Shown here in pieces: positions 23,995-32,254 of a stretch of DNA of 39,491 nt. Source of the DNA: Mesobacillus campisalis (GTDB lineage Bacteria; Bacillota; Bacilli; Bacillales; Cytobacillaceae); NCBI RefSeq assembly GCF_000986785.1, contig NZ_LAYY01000029.1, positions 1-39,491 of the forward strand. The letters are read 5' to 3'. Below the pieces are notes generated by a model. That model did not search any database, had not been told where the DNA came from, and saw only the letters and a list, made by a program, of their open reading frames with translations. The translations under genes and the position numbers were made by a program. Numbering within the stretch: the stretch's first letter is position 1; each line of letters begins with the position of its first letter.

Positions 23995-25200
23995 ATGAGG
24001 AATACTTTTGAGTTTTTTTCAACAAAAAACGTCGTCTTTGGGAACGGATCTGTTAACAAGCTAGGTACAATACTACAGCGGTTTGAAGCTAGAAATATAC
24101 TACTTATCACGGATCAGGGGATAAAAGCTGCAGGGCTGCTTGATAGAATTGCCGGAATTCTAAAAGAGGAAGGATACAATGTTACGATCTTTGACCAGGC
24201 AATTCCTGAGCCACCGATTGAAACAGCTGTCAAATGCTATGAGTTTGCCAAAGCTGAACAGAAGACGGACGTTGTGATCGGCCTTGGCGGCGGAAGCAGT
24301 ATCGACCTTGCCAAAATCGTAGCCCTCCTGATGGAATATGGTGGGCATCCAAGGGATTATTTCGGCGGGGAAAACCTCGTGCCGGGACCGATTGCGCCTC
24401 TTATCGCCATTCCGACAACGGCAGGAACCGGTTCTGAGGTAACATCCGTTGCTGTGCTCACCGATACGGAGAACAATCTGAAGGTCGGAATTTCCGATAA
24501 TTATCTTCGTCCAGCTGTAGCCTTGCTAGATCCCGAGCTTACGGTTAAGTTACCACCTTTTGTGACAGCCTGTTCCGGTATCGACGCACTTGCCCATGCA
24601 ATCGAAGCTTTCACGGCTAAGGACTTCAAATACATTGAAGCTGAGGGGGAGTTGCTTTTCCAGGGAGCTAACCCCATCAGCGATGCGCTCGCTGTCAAAG
24701 CTATCGAGCTCATTTATCATAACCTTCCACTGGCTGTCCAGCAGGGAAGCAATCTTGAAGCAAGAGGACAAGTCCTTATGGGCAGCCTCCTGGCCGGAAT
24801 GGCCTTTTCCAATGCCGGCACCGCTGCAGCACATGCTCTCGCCTATCCGATAGGCGCAAGGTCGAAAGCACCGCATGGCCTCGTAACGGGTCTTCTTCTT
24901 CCATATGTCATGGAGTATAACGTGCATACCAGCCCAGAGAAGATGGAAGCAATTGCCCGCTCTTTCCACCGTAATACAGATGGAATGACTAAAGCGGAGG
25001 CAGGAAGGGAAGCCAGCAAGGCAGTGCTTGAGCTACTGCATAAAATCGGATTGCCGGCAAAGTTATCTGAAATAAATATTGATGTGAACGATCTTCCAGA
25101 AATTGCGGAGAAAGCTCTACCGATCGAACGGCTGATCCGGAATAATCCGAGGGTACCAACCAAGGAAAGTTTGCTGGAGCTTTTGAGAAATTCCTACTGA
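23995..25200 (+). CDS. Iron-containing alcohol dehydrogenase
   Basis: A group III (Fe-dependent) alcohol dehydrogenase of 401 residues. The NAD(P)-binding segment VVIGLGGGSSIDLAKIVAL lies at residues ~90-108 and the family signature IPTTAGTGSEVTSVAVLTD at ~139-157. The metal ligands are visible in CSGIDALAHAIEAF (Asp and His) and in AHALAYPIGARSKAPHGLVTGLLLPYVMEYN (His), with a further His in that block. Relatives oxidise 4-hydroxybutyrate, 1,3-propanediol, lactaldehyde/propanediol or reduce maleylacetate. It begins 12 nt after the aldehyde dehydrogenase gene with GGAGGGA before the ATG. It most likely supplies the aldehyde for that enzyme. No distinctive substrate residues are recognised. 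Confidence 0.9.
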   Translation: MRNTFEFFSTKNVVFGNGSVNKLGTILQRFEARNILLITDQGIKAAGLLDRIAGILKEEGYNVTIFDQAIPEPPIETAVKCYEFAKAEQKTDVVIGLGGGSSIDLAKIVALLMEYGGHPRDYFGGENLVPGPIAPLIAIPTTAGTGSEVTSVAVLTDTENNLKVGISDNYLRPAVALLDPELTVKLPPFVTACSGIDALAHAIEAFTAKDFKYIEAEGELLFQGANPISDALAVKAIELIYHNLPLAVQQGSNLEARGQVLMGSLLAGMAFSNAGTAAAHALAYPIGARSKAPHGLVTGLLLPYVMEYNVHTSPEKMEAIARSFHRNTDGMTKAEAGREASKAVLELLHKIGLPAKLSEINIDVNDLPEIAEKALPIERLIRNNPRVPTKESLLELLRNSY

Positions 25201-25233
25201 TTTGAAATGGGCGAAAAAGGGGGGATGACAGAA

Positions 25234-25345
25234 ATGGCGGAGCAAATCGTTCCTTATGAACAATTAAAGGCTCTTTGTGAAAAAAGCTGATTGAGGCTGG
25301 AATACCGGCTGATGATGCAACAGTCACAGGAAACGGCAGTAGGCA
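25234..25345 (+). pseudogene. N-terminal remnant of an Ldh_2 (malate/L-lactate/ureidoglycolate) dehydrogenase
   Basis: ATG at 25234, with AGGGGGG 9 nt upstream, reads MAEQIVPYEQLKALCEKS and stops. With one extra A in the run at 25280-25285 it would read on as ...CEKKLIEAGIPADDATVTG. This is the start of Ldh_2-family dehydrogenases (pattern xLxxLCxxxLxxAGxPxxDAxxxA). Homology ends around 25330. The gene therefore carries both a frameshift and a large deletion. It was the last gene of the catabolic operon, 33 nt after the iron alcohol dehydrogenase, and an active version may have oxidised a 2-hydroxy acid. Confidence 0.7.
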
Positions 25346-25521
25346 ATGAAACTGTGCCTAAAGGACAACTGTTCGTCCTCGGGGATAACAGAAGATATAG
25401 TACAGATAGCCGTCATATTGGAGCTATTCCGCTAGAGAAGGTAATAGGAACAACAAATATTGTTTTCTTTCCCATCAGTAAAATGAAAATGATATTGCTT
25501 CGTATAATTGCCAGCTTTTAA
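25342..25521 (+). pseudogene. C-terminal remnant of signal peptidase I
   Basis: The frame ending at 25521 reads GNETVPKGQLFVLGDNRRYSTDSRHIGAIPLEKVIGTTNIVFFP, the unmistakable end of a type I signal peptidase (box with GDNRxxSxDSR). The membrane anchor, catalytic Ser and catalytic Lys boxes are missing. An open frame from about 25291 runs into it, but its first ~17 codons are out-of-frame Ldh_2 sequence, so no functional protein is expected. The junction with the Ldh_2 remnant near 25330-25345 looks like a deletion end point. Confidence 0.8.
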
Positions 25522-25558
25522 GGTGCAACTATTCAAAAAGAAAGTTGCACCTTTTGTA
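25520..25558. terminator. Terminator after the signal peptidase remnant
   Basis: GGTGCAACT (25522-25530) pairs perfectly with AGTTGCACC (25543-25551), followed by TTTTGTATT. It lies between converging units and may serve both. Confidence 0.8.
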
Positions 25559-25559
25559 T

Positions 25560-26777
25560 TCATCTTTGTTTTTCATTCAGGATGGATTTTCCCTTATTAA
25601 CTTCGTATGTTCTGGTTTTCCGGCTCCCAACCAGATACAGCAGCAATATAACAATCATGAATCCTGCAGAGTAGCTGAAGGTCATTCCGTATCCAACTCT
25701 GTTTGCAAGGAATCCAAGTCCTACGGAACCAATGGCCATGCCAGAATCCATAAAAATGAGCAGCATGGAATTGGCTGTAGCCTTTTTCTCGGGTGGGACC
25801 AGCGTCAATGCCCACGCTTGGATCGTTGGCTGGAGGATGGCAAAAGCGATTCCGAATAACACCCCTGAAATCAAAACCATTATCATACTGGTAGAGAAGC
25901 CTAATAAAACTAAACCTCCGGCTCCTGAAACAGCTGCCGGAATCATAAGCATTCTATGGCCGAACCGGTCGAAAATTTTACCAGAGAAAGATCGAACTAC
26001 AACCATCGCGATTCCTTGTGCGATAAAAAACTGTGAGATCCTTCCGCCAACGTTGATTTCTTCGCCAAATGTCCCCATAAAATTGACCGTTCCGGCAATA
26101 GCCATATAAGTCAACGCCACCAATATGCTTGGAAGAAGGACACGTTTATCGAACATGTATTTATAAAAGGGTTCCTTTTTTGTCTCCTCTGGACGTTCCT
26201 TTTCTTTTGTAGCCGTATTTTTAGTGAAGAAGCTGCACAAAAAGGCGAAAAACATAAGAGCGAGGGTTAACAACATCAACGACCGGAATGAATAATTCGC
26301 CAGATAGGCAATGGCGATTAGCGGCCCAAGTGTCGTTCCAACGCTAGTAGACATGGCGAAGTAAACAATGCCCTCGCCTAACCGGGATTTGGGAACGATA
26401 TTGCTTGATATCGTGAACAGCAAATTCGTAAGCATACAAAACCCAATGCCTTGCAGGGCTCTAATGAAGATTAAAAATCCGATGGAGTCATTCAAAAAAG
26501 TAAGGCCGATTGTGCCCAAAAAATAGAGGATGGAAATAATAAGAAGCATTTTCATATTCACTTTTTGGATGATGAAACTCGCAAAAAAGCGCGTAATGAG
26601 CGATGCCAGCATTAAGGTCGTGGTCATCGTTCCTGCGATGGCAGGATTGTCACTAATGGTCGCCACAAAAATGGGGAAACCAGCCGTGATCATATAAAAA
26701 GAAGAGAAAATGACTAAAGCCAATAAGATAATGATGACATATTGATTGGTCCAGAGTTTCACTTTTACCTTGCCCAT
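25560..26777 (-). CDS. Major facilitator superfamily transporter (drug/metabolite efflux type)
   Basis: The 405-residue product has 12 predicted membrane segments with a cytoplasmic loop after the sixth (FFTKNTATKEKERPEETKKEPF). MFS motifs are present: RALQGIGFCMLTNLLFTISSNIVPKSRLGEGIVYFAMSTSVGTTLGPLI (motif C-like, typical of DHA-type exporters) and GKIFDRFGHRMLMI (motif A in the second half). The ATG at 26777 follows AAAGGCGG by about 10 nt, which is better than the TTG at 26798. It stands alone, converges with the catabolic operon and is not obviously part of it. The substrate is unknown. A short palindrome, TACTTACAAAGTA (26823-26835), lies just upstream and might be an operator. Confidence 0.85.
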   Translation of the reverse strand: MGKVKVKLWTNQYVIIILLALVIFSSFYMITAGFPIFVATISDNPAIAGTMTTTLMLASLITRFFASFIIQKVNMKMLLIISILYFLGTIGLTFLNDSIGFLIFIRALQGIGFCMLTNLLFTISSNIVPKSRLGEGIVYFAMSTSVGTTLGPLIAIAYLANYSFRSLMLLTLALMFFAFLCSFFTKNTATKEKERPEETKKEPFYKYMFDKRVLLPSILVALTYMAIAGTVNFMGTFGEEINVGGRISQFFIAQGIAMVVVRSFSGKIFDRFGHRMLMIPAAVSGAGGLVLLGFSTSMIMVLISGVLFGIAFAILQPTIQAWALTLVPPEKKATANSMLLIFMDSGMAIGSVGLGFLANRVGYGMTFSYSAGFMIVILLLYLVGSRKTRTYEVNKGKSILNEKQR

Positions 26778-26925
26778 GGAAATAAGACCGCCTTTCAATG
26801 GCTTTTCTATAAGTAGTGGTATTACTTACAAAGTAGGACAGATTTATTCTTTCCTTGTTTTTGTAAAATATTTCGTCTGGTTTTTATCTGCAACTAAGCA
26901 ACCTGCGGTCTTTTAAAAAATATAA

Positions 26926-26966
26926 AAAGGCAGAAACGTTTGGATGATCCTAACGTTTCTGCCTTT
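26926..26966 (-). terminator. Terminator of the YitT-family gene
   Basis: A perfect 15-bp stem, AAAGGCAGAAACGTT (26926-26940) with AACGTTTCTGCCTTT (26952-26966). On the minus strand it is followed by TTATATTTTTTA. Confidence 0.85.
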
Positions 26967-26987
26967 GCAAACACAATGAAAAGCTGT

Positions 26988-27860
26988 TTAATGAATATTG
27001 CGCTTCCTGAAACTCCCGCCCTTCACTTCGGCAACTTCATACACTGTCACGAAGGCGGCTTGGTCGATTTCATTAATGATTTCTTTTATTTTCGTTTCTT
27101 CCAGCCGGTTAATAATACAGGTGATTTCCTTGAATTTTTGATTGGAATATCCACCGTACACTTCATTATAGGTAGCGCTTCGGCCTAGGCGGTCACGGAT
27201 GGTCTCAACCATTAATTCAGGCTGAGTGGTGATGATTTTGAACGTTTTGGCCCCGCTTAAACCTTCTTCCACGATGGTAATCACCTTCGAAGCAATATAG
27301 TAGGCGATGGCTGAGAGCAAGGCTCCTTTTAGACCAAATACGGTTGAAACAAAGATAAAGACAAAGATGTTTAAGATAAGGATCAAATCACTTGTCCCAA
27401 ACGGCAGCTTTCTCGAAAGCAGGACCGCCAGCATGTCAATTCCATCCAACGCACCGCCATTCCTTAGTGCCAACCCCATTCCAAATCCAAGAATGATGCC
27501 TCCAACTACGGTAATTAACAAAGTATCTCCTACGATAATCGTGGGAATATGGTGCATGAGGAAGGTGCTTATTGCGAGTGACGCGATTCCGAGTATCGAA
27601 TAAATCGCAAAACTTTTTCCAATCTGCTTATAGCCCAGCCAGATAAATGGAAGGTTGAGAAGGGCAATGAGGACGCCCAACGGTAGGCCGAAAAGCTGTG
27701 AACCTACGATGCTAAGACCCGTTACGCCTCCATCAGATACGCTGTTTGGGATCAATACCGCTTCCAGTCCATAGGCCGCGATAAATCCGCCAATCATAAC
27801 AACTAGTCCCCGAAAAAACATCATTGGTTTGTTTCGTTTTTGTTTCGTGTTTGTTCCCAT
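26988..27860 (-). CDS. YitT-family membrane protein (DUF161 + DUF2179)
   Basis: The 290-residue protein has five or six membrane segments (residues ~14-200) of the YitT/UPF0750 type, with repeats such as GLEAVLIPNSVSDGGVTGLSIVGSQLFGLPLGVLIALLNLPFIWLGYKQIGKSFA and LGFGMGLALRNGGALDGIDMLAVLLSRK. A C-terminal soluble DUF2179 domain follows (~205-285: KTFKIITTQPELMVETIRDRLGRSATYNEVYGGYSNQKFKEITCIINRLEETKIKEIINEIDQAAFVTVYEVAEVKGG). Bacillus species have several paralogues, mostly of unknown function. AGGGAG precedes the ATG. It is a single-gene unit. Confidence 0.9.
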   Translation of the reverse strand: MGTNTKQKRNKPMMFFRGLVVMIGGFIAAYGLEAVLIPNSVSDGGVTGLSIVGSQLFGLPLGVLIALLNLPFIWLGYKQIGKSFAIYSILGIASLAISTFLMHHIPTIIVGDTLLITVVGGIILGFGMGLALRNGGALDGIDMLAVLLSRKLPFGTSDLILILNIFVFIFVSTVFGLKGALLSAIAYYIASKVITIVEEGLSGAKTFKIITTQPELMVETIRDRLGRSATYNEVYGGYSNQKFKEITCIINRLEETKIKEIINEIDQAAFVTVYEVAEVKGGSFRKRNIH

Positions 27861-28037
27861 ATAATGGCTCCCTTTTGAAAATTTCCTTTTATACTATAAC
27901 ATAATAGATGGCAGGGGAATGGAAAAATCTCACTGCGTATTAGAAGCATTTTACTTGAGAATAATCTAGTTTGTATGAAAAGATGAAACAGAATCAATTG
28001 GATTTAATTCGACATATTTATACCAAGGAGGGCAACC

Positions 28038-29129
28038 ATGAACATTAAAGCAGCCGTTACACCTGGACAAGGTCAGGATTTTGTTCTTGAGGAAGTACAA
28101 TTGGCAGCTCCGAAGGCAAATGAAGTTTTAGTGAAAATCGTTGCTACCGGTGTTTGCCATACGGATGCCGTTGCACGTGATGCAGCCATTGCACCGCTGC
28201 CTGCCGTGCTGGGACATGAAGGAGCAGGGATTGTAGAAGAAGTTGGGGAAGCCGTTACACTCCTGGAGAAAGGCGATCATGTAGTACTATCATTCGCCCA
28301 TTGCGGCCACTGTGATAACTGTTTAACAGGCCACCCAACCGTTTGTGAAACATTCAATGATTTAAACTTTGGCGGTACGCATGACGATTACACACATCGA
28401 TTATCCAAAGACGGCCAGCCACTTTCGACCTTCTTCGGCCAATCTTCATTTGGTACATTTGCCATTGCCCACGAGCGCAATGTTGTTAAAGTGGATAGAG
28501 ACGTGGATCTGGCTTTATTGGGGCCTTTAGGCTGCGGGATTCAGACAGGGGCAGGAACTGTTTTAAATAGTCTGAAGCCGGAATTCGGTTCGACCATTGC
28601 CATTTATGGTGCAGGTGCCGTTGGTTTAAGTGCGATCATGGCGGCAAAAATTATGGGCTGTAAAAAGATCATTGCCATTGATGTACATGACTCACGTCTG
28701 GAGCTGGCTAAAGAGCTTTGCGCCACACATACACTTAATGGAAAAGAAGTGGATGTTGTGAAAGAAATTAAAGAATTAACAAGGGGCGGCACCAATTACG
28801 CAATCGATACAACGGGGGTTCCGCCAGTTGTTCGTCAAAGCTTACAGGCATTGCGCCCGCTTGGCGTTGCGGCCATAGTCGGCGTTACACCTGTAATGGA
28901 TATTGATGTGCATAATGATATCATGGCTGAAGGAAAAACCATGATGGGCGTCATTGAAGGCGACTCCGTACCAAACGTTTTCATTCCACAATTGGTTGAT
29001 TACTACAAATCGGGACAATTTCCATTTGATAAATTAGTCAAATTTTATGACTTCGAAGACATCAACCTAGCCTTTGAAGATTCAAAAACTGGAGTAGCCA
29101 TTAAACCAATTGTAAGGATTGCACATTAA
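28038..29129 (+). CDS. Zinc-dependent medium-chain alcohol dehydrogenase (aryl/benzyl-alcohol type)
   Basis: The 363-residue protein is a medium-chain dehydrogenase with catalytic zinc ligands Cys40 (TGVCHTD), His in LGHEGAG and Cys in GPLGCGIQTG. The structural zinc lobe CGHCDNCLTGHPTVC (CxxCxxCx7C) is complete. The NAD-binding turn is YGAGAVGLSAI and is followed by an acidic residue (AIDVHDSR), which favours NAD over NADP. The LGPLGCGIQTGAGTVLN pattern is typical of class III-like and benzyl-alcohol dehydrogenases (AdhB/AreB). Substrates are probably primary or aromatic alcohols. The ATG follows AAGGAGGG by 6 nt. It is a single-gene unit with its own terminator. Confidence 0.88.
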   Translation: MNIKAAVTPGQGQDFVLEEVQLAAPKANEVLVKIVATGVCHTDAVARDAAIAPLPAVLGHEGAGIVEEVGEAVTLLEKGDHVVLSFAHCGHCDNCLTGHPTVCETFNDLNFGGTHDDYTHRLSKDGQPLSTFFGQSSFGTFAIAHERNVVKVDRDVDLALLGPLGCGIQTGAGTVLNSLKPEFGSTIAIYGAGAVGLSAIMAAKIMGCKKIIAIDVHDSRLELAKELCATHTLNGKEVDVVKEIKELTRGGTNYAIDTTGVPPVVRQSLQALRPLGVAAIVGVTPVMDIDVHNDIMAEGKTMMGVIEGDSVPNVFIPQLVDYYKSGQFPFDKLVKFYDFEDINLAFEDSKTGVAIKPIVRIAH

Positions 29130-29199
29130 GAAGCAGAGGGACGGTTCTCGTGCTTCAATTCCGGATATATGAACACGGATAACCTACCGAATGAAAAGG

Positions 29200-29256
29200 A
29201 AATGAAAACATCCCCTCCTAAAGTTTGCATGTAGGGAGGGGATGTTTTCATTTTCT
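29200..29256. terminator. Bidirectional terminator between the zinc ADH and GPH symporter genes
   Basis: A long stem pairs 29200-29219 with 29233-29253 (AAATGAAAACATCCCCTCC and GGAGGGGATGTTTTCATTT, one bulged G). T-rich ends are present in both directions, so it suits both converging genes. Confidence 0.85.
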
Positions 29257-29274
29257 TTATCCAACTATATTCTA

Positions 29275-30633
29275 TTATAGGTTTGCAACTTTTTGATCGG
29301 GTAAATGACGGCGGCGTTCGAGCTCGATATCCATATCAGCACGCTTATCATCGAGTTTATAAAACCAAACCGTTACGCCAATCAGTAAACAGATAATCAA
29401 CGGCACCCAGATGAAGCTGATTTCTATATAATTTAAAGCAGTCGCTGTTTGAGTGGCATTTGGCACGTAACCACCCAAGCTTAAAAGTCCTCCGATAAAG
29501 GCACTTGCAAGCCCCATGCTTGCTTTAACAGAAAAACCTTGGAAAGCAGCAATCATTCCGGCAATACTGCGATTCTCTTTGTACTCCGAATAATCAATGA
29601 TATCAGGCTGAATCGCAAAGATGGTGCCAAAAATCCCATATATCCCGAGACCGGTTATGCCGAGTCCGGCAATTAGGAAAATGGATGATGATCCGCCTAA
29701 ATAAATCATTAAATCTCCGCCAATATAAATGAAGGTACTTAAAAGCAAGACATTTTTCTTGCCCATTTGTTTTTGCAGCCACGGCAGGATCAATAACATG
29801 GGAAGTCCGGAGAGGATTCCAAAAAGCCCAACAAACGTCAGCCAGTCTGTCCGTCCAAGGTTATAGGTGAAATAATAAATCACCGTTGTATTTCTGATAA
29901 CAAATAAAGCGAAGTAGAGAAAATTCAGCACAAAGAAAATCATGCTCTGGCCTGTCAATCCTTTTAAATCTTGTTTAAAAGAAGATTTCTCATGGGTGAC
30001 GGAAGGGGGGACAACCTCTTTCGTACTCACGAATGTGAGAACAAAGATCACCATCGCAATAATGCCATACATCGTCATTGTAATCAAAAATCCTTTTTCA
30101 GCATCTCCTTGACCGAAAAACTCTACTAGCGGCGTTGTAATAGACATGACTAATGCGGTACCAATTAAGGCGCAGATCATTCTGGTTGAAACGAGCCAAT
30201 TTCGTTCCTGGTTATCTGAAGTCAACCTCGGAACGATGGTATTCAAAGGGATATTTACAACTGTATATGCCGTACACAACAAGGTATAAGTAACATAGGC
30301 CCAAATAATCTTGCCAGTCATTCCAAAATCCGGAACATAAAACGTTAAGAAGGTAAACACAGCAAACGGCACGGCGCCGATCAGGAAATAAGGCCTTCCT
30401 TGTCCCCATCTGGTATGTGTGCGGTCAACCAATAGCCCCATTCCCGTATCGGTTGCCGCATCGATGATTTTTGTGATCAGCATCATCGTACCTGCAACAG
30501 CTGCCGTGATCCCAAAAACATCTGTATAAAAAAACATTAAGTAAGAGGCCATTGTACTGAAAACCAGGTTACATCCTAAATCGCCAATTCCATACCCAAA
30601 TCGCTTTTTCCATTTAGTCATTTCCGTTTCCAT
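29275..30633 (-). CDS. GPH-family sugar/polyol:cation symporter
   Basis: The 452-residue product is an intact MelB/GPH transporter with 12 membrane segments. Motifs include YGIGDLGCNLVFSTMASYLMFFYTDVFG, DAATDTGMGLLVDRTHTRWGQGRPYFL (cation and sugar site region) and NIPLNTIVPRLTSDNQER. The ATG at 30633 has AAGGA 7 nt upstream. It is the last gene of a three-gene unit behind the SDR and the FGGY kinase, so its likely cargo is the sugar alcohol or pentose those enzymes use. It is a paralogue of the frameshifted transporter at 4222-5654 and shows how that one should read at its break. Confidence 0.9.
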   Translation of the reverse strand: METEMTKWKKRFGYGIGDLGCNLVFSTMASYLMFFYTDVFGITAAVAGTMMLITKIIDAATDTGMGLLVDRTHTRWGQGRPYFLIGAVPFAVFTFLTFYVPDFGMTGKIIWAYVTYTLLCTAYTVVNIPLNTIVPRLTSDNQERNWLVSTRMICALIGTALVMSITTPLVEFFGQGDAEKGFLITMTMYGIIAMVIFVLTFVSTKEVVPPSVTHEKSSFKQDLKGLTGQSMIFFVLNFLYFALFVIRNTTVIYYFTYNLGRTDWLTFVGLFGILSGLPMLLILPWLQKQMGKKNVLLLSTFIYIGGDLMIYLGGSSSIFLIAGLGITGLGIYGIFGTIFAIQPDIIDYSEYKENRSIAGMIAAFQGFSVKASMGLASAFIGGLLSLGGYVPNATQTATALNYIEISFIWVPLIICLLIGVTVWFYKLDDKRADMDIELERRRHLPDQKVANL

Positions 30634-30685
30634 CCCCAATTCCTTTTGCAAGTTTTCAAAACCTAAAGAATTTGTTCGTTCGTAA

Positions 30686-32212
30686 TTATTGAGATAGTAT
30701 TGTCAACGTTTTCATATCATCCTTTAAATGATGATAGATTGATTTGTAGGCAGCATAATATTCGTTATACTTTTTATGGTTTTCCTGATTCGGCATAATC
30801 TTTTCATCTAAAACCTGCCATGTTTTTACGTCTTCATAGGTGAGGAGGCCAGTACCGATTCCAGCCAGCATCACATCACCCATATTGGCTTCCACATCAT
30901 GAATCGGACAGACGACCGGATATCCTGTTACATCGGCAAAGATTTGCCGCCATAATTTTGATTTTGTCACGCCGCCGGCGATTAAAATGGATTCACCCAG
31001 ATTTTCCCCGGTTGCTTCGATGGCGTCTCTTAAAGAGAAGGCAACCGCTTCCAGAAAGGCGCGATAGATATGCGCTTTCGTATGCGCCAATGAAAGTCCG
31101 ACGATGGTTCCTTTTGCGTCCGAATCCCAAATTGGACTTCTTTCCCCCATAAAGTAGGGGAGGACAATGAGTCCTTGGCTTCCAGCAGGAATGTCCGCTG
31201 CCTGTTCATTCAGGACATCATAGGCATTCCGTCCGCCATTTTTTTCTGCTTCGATTTCAAATTGGCACATCGTTTGCCGGAACCATTTCACAATCGCTCC
31301 AGCTGTATTGCCGCCAGCAAAATAGTAGGAGAGATTCTGCGCATCATATAAATACGGCCAGACAATAAGATCTTTTCCTTTTACAGGCTTGTCCGAAATC
31401 AAAGCAGCGCACATCGAAGTTCCTATAGCCGCAGCATAAATGCCTGATTCAAAAACCCCGAGGCCGATATTGGCAGCCCCGCAATCAATCCCGCTTGCGA
31501 TGACCGGCATTCCTTCTGGCAGACCCAATTCCGCTGCCGCTTCTTTTGTTAGTCCGCCAACGATATCCGTTGATTCCACAACCTTTTGTGGCATCATCGA
31601 AAGCGGAATTCCCATTGCCTCCAGCATTTCTTCCGACCAGGTTCTGGTGTTCATATCAAAAATCCCGCCAATGTTTCCTGCAGAAGAATAATCAATCGCG
31701 ATTTCACCCGTTAACTTATAAATGACATAATCATTCGGGGGAAGGAACAGCTTGGTTTTTTGCCAGTTCTCCGGCTCGTTGTTTTTCATCCATAGAATTT
31801 TCGTATAGCCGTAATAAGGGTCGGCTCCATTATGGGTAATTTCACGAAGCTTTTCTTCGCCAATCTGATCCAGCACCCATTTGGTTTCTTCCTTCGCTCT
31901 GCGGTCCATCCAGATCATGCACGGCCTGACAGGTTCCATATTTTCGTCCAATGGAATTCCGGAACCGCCATACAAACCGCTGATCGCAATGCCGCGGATA
32001 TCCTCCGCCGGCACACCTGATTTCTTCACTGTATTTTTAATCGAAGCTTTTGCTGCTTCCAGCCAGACATCCGGCCATTGCTCGGCCCATAGGGGTTTAG
32101 GGGTTAGTACATCATACTCCTGTAAATCCTGGGCAATTAAATGGCCATTCGTGTCCATTAAGATGGTTTTCGTGCCAGATGTCCCAATATCTGTTCCGAG
32201 AAGATAGTGCAT
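30686..32212 (-). CDS. FGGY-family carbohydrate kinase (xylulokinase-like)
   Basis: The 508-residue kinase has the ATPase core of the FGGY family: GTDIGTSGTKTILMD (residues 6-20), IASGIDCGAANIGLGV (~240-255), AIGTSM, PYFMGERSPIWDSDAKGTIVGL and the C-terminal signature ILIAGGVTKSKLWRQIFADVTG. It phosphorylates a ketose or polyol with ATP. The substrate motif of true xylulokinases, SGQMHG, is replaced here by ISGLYGGS (residues 77-84), so D-xylulose is not assured; D-ribulose or another ketopentose is equally possible. AAAGGAG precedes the ATG. It is 42 nt downstream of the SDR gene, and the two are probably consecutive steps. Confidence 0.88.
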   Translation of the reverse strand: MHYLLGTDIGTSGTKTILMDTNGHLIAQDLQEYDVLTPKPLWAEQWPDVWLEAAKASIKNTVKKSGVPAEDIRGIAISGLYGGSGIPLDENMEPVRPCMIWMDRRAKEETKWVLDQIGEEKLREITHNGADPYYGYTKILWMKNNEPENWQKTKLFLPPNDYVIYKLTGEIAIDYSSAGNIGGIFDMNTRTWSEEMLEAMGIPLSMMPQKVVESTDIVGGLTKEAAAELGLPEGMPVIASGIDCGAANIGLGVFESGIYAAAIGTSMCAALISDKPVKGKDLIVWPYLYDAQNLSYYFAGGNTAGAIVKWFRQTMCQFEIEAEKNGGRNAYDVLNEQAADIPAGSQGLIVLPYFMGERSPIWDSDAKGTIVGLSLAHTKAHIYRAFLEAVAFSLRDAIEATGENLGESILIAGGVTKSKLWRQIFADVTGYPVVCPIHDVEANMGDVMLAGIGTGLLTYEDVKTWQVLDEKIMPNQENHKKYNEYYAAYKSIYHHLKDDMKTLTILSQ

Positions 32213-32254
32213 AGGAATTCTCCTTTTCTAACAAAATTCATATCTGTCAATCTG

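Noticed and set aside
30686-32212. Firm naming as xylB
   Set aside because: The substrate motif differs from true xylulokinases and no xylose isomerase gene is nearby.
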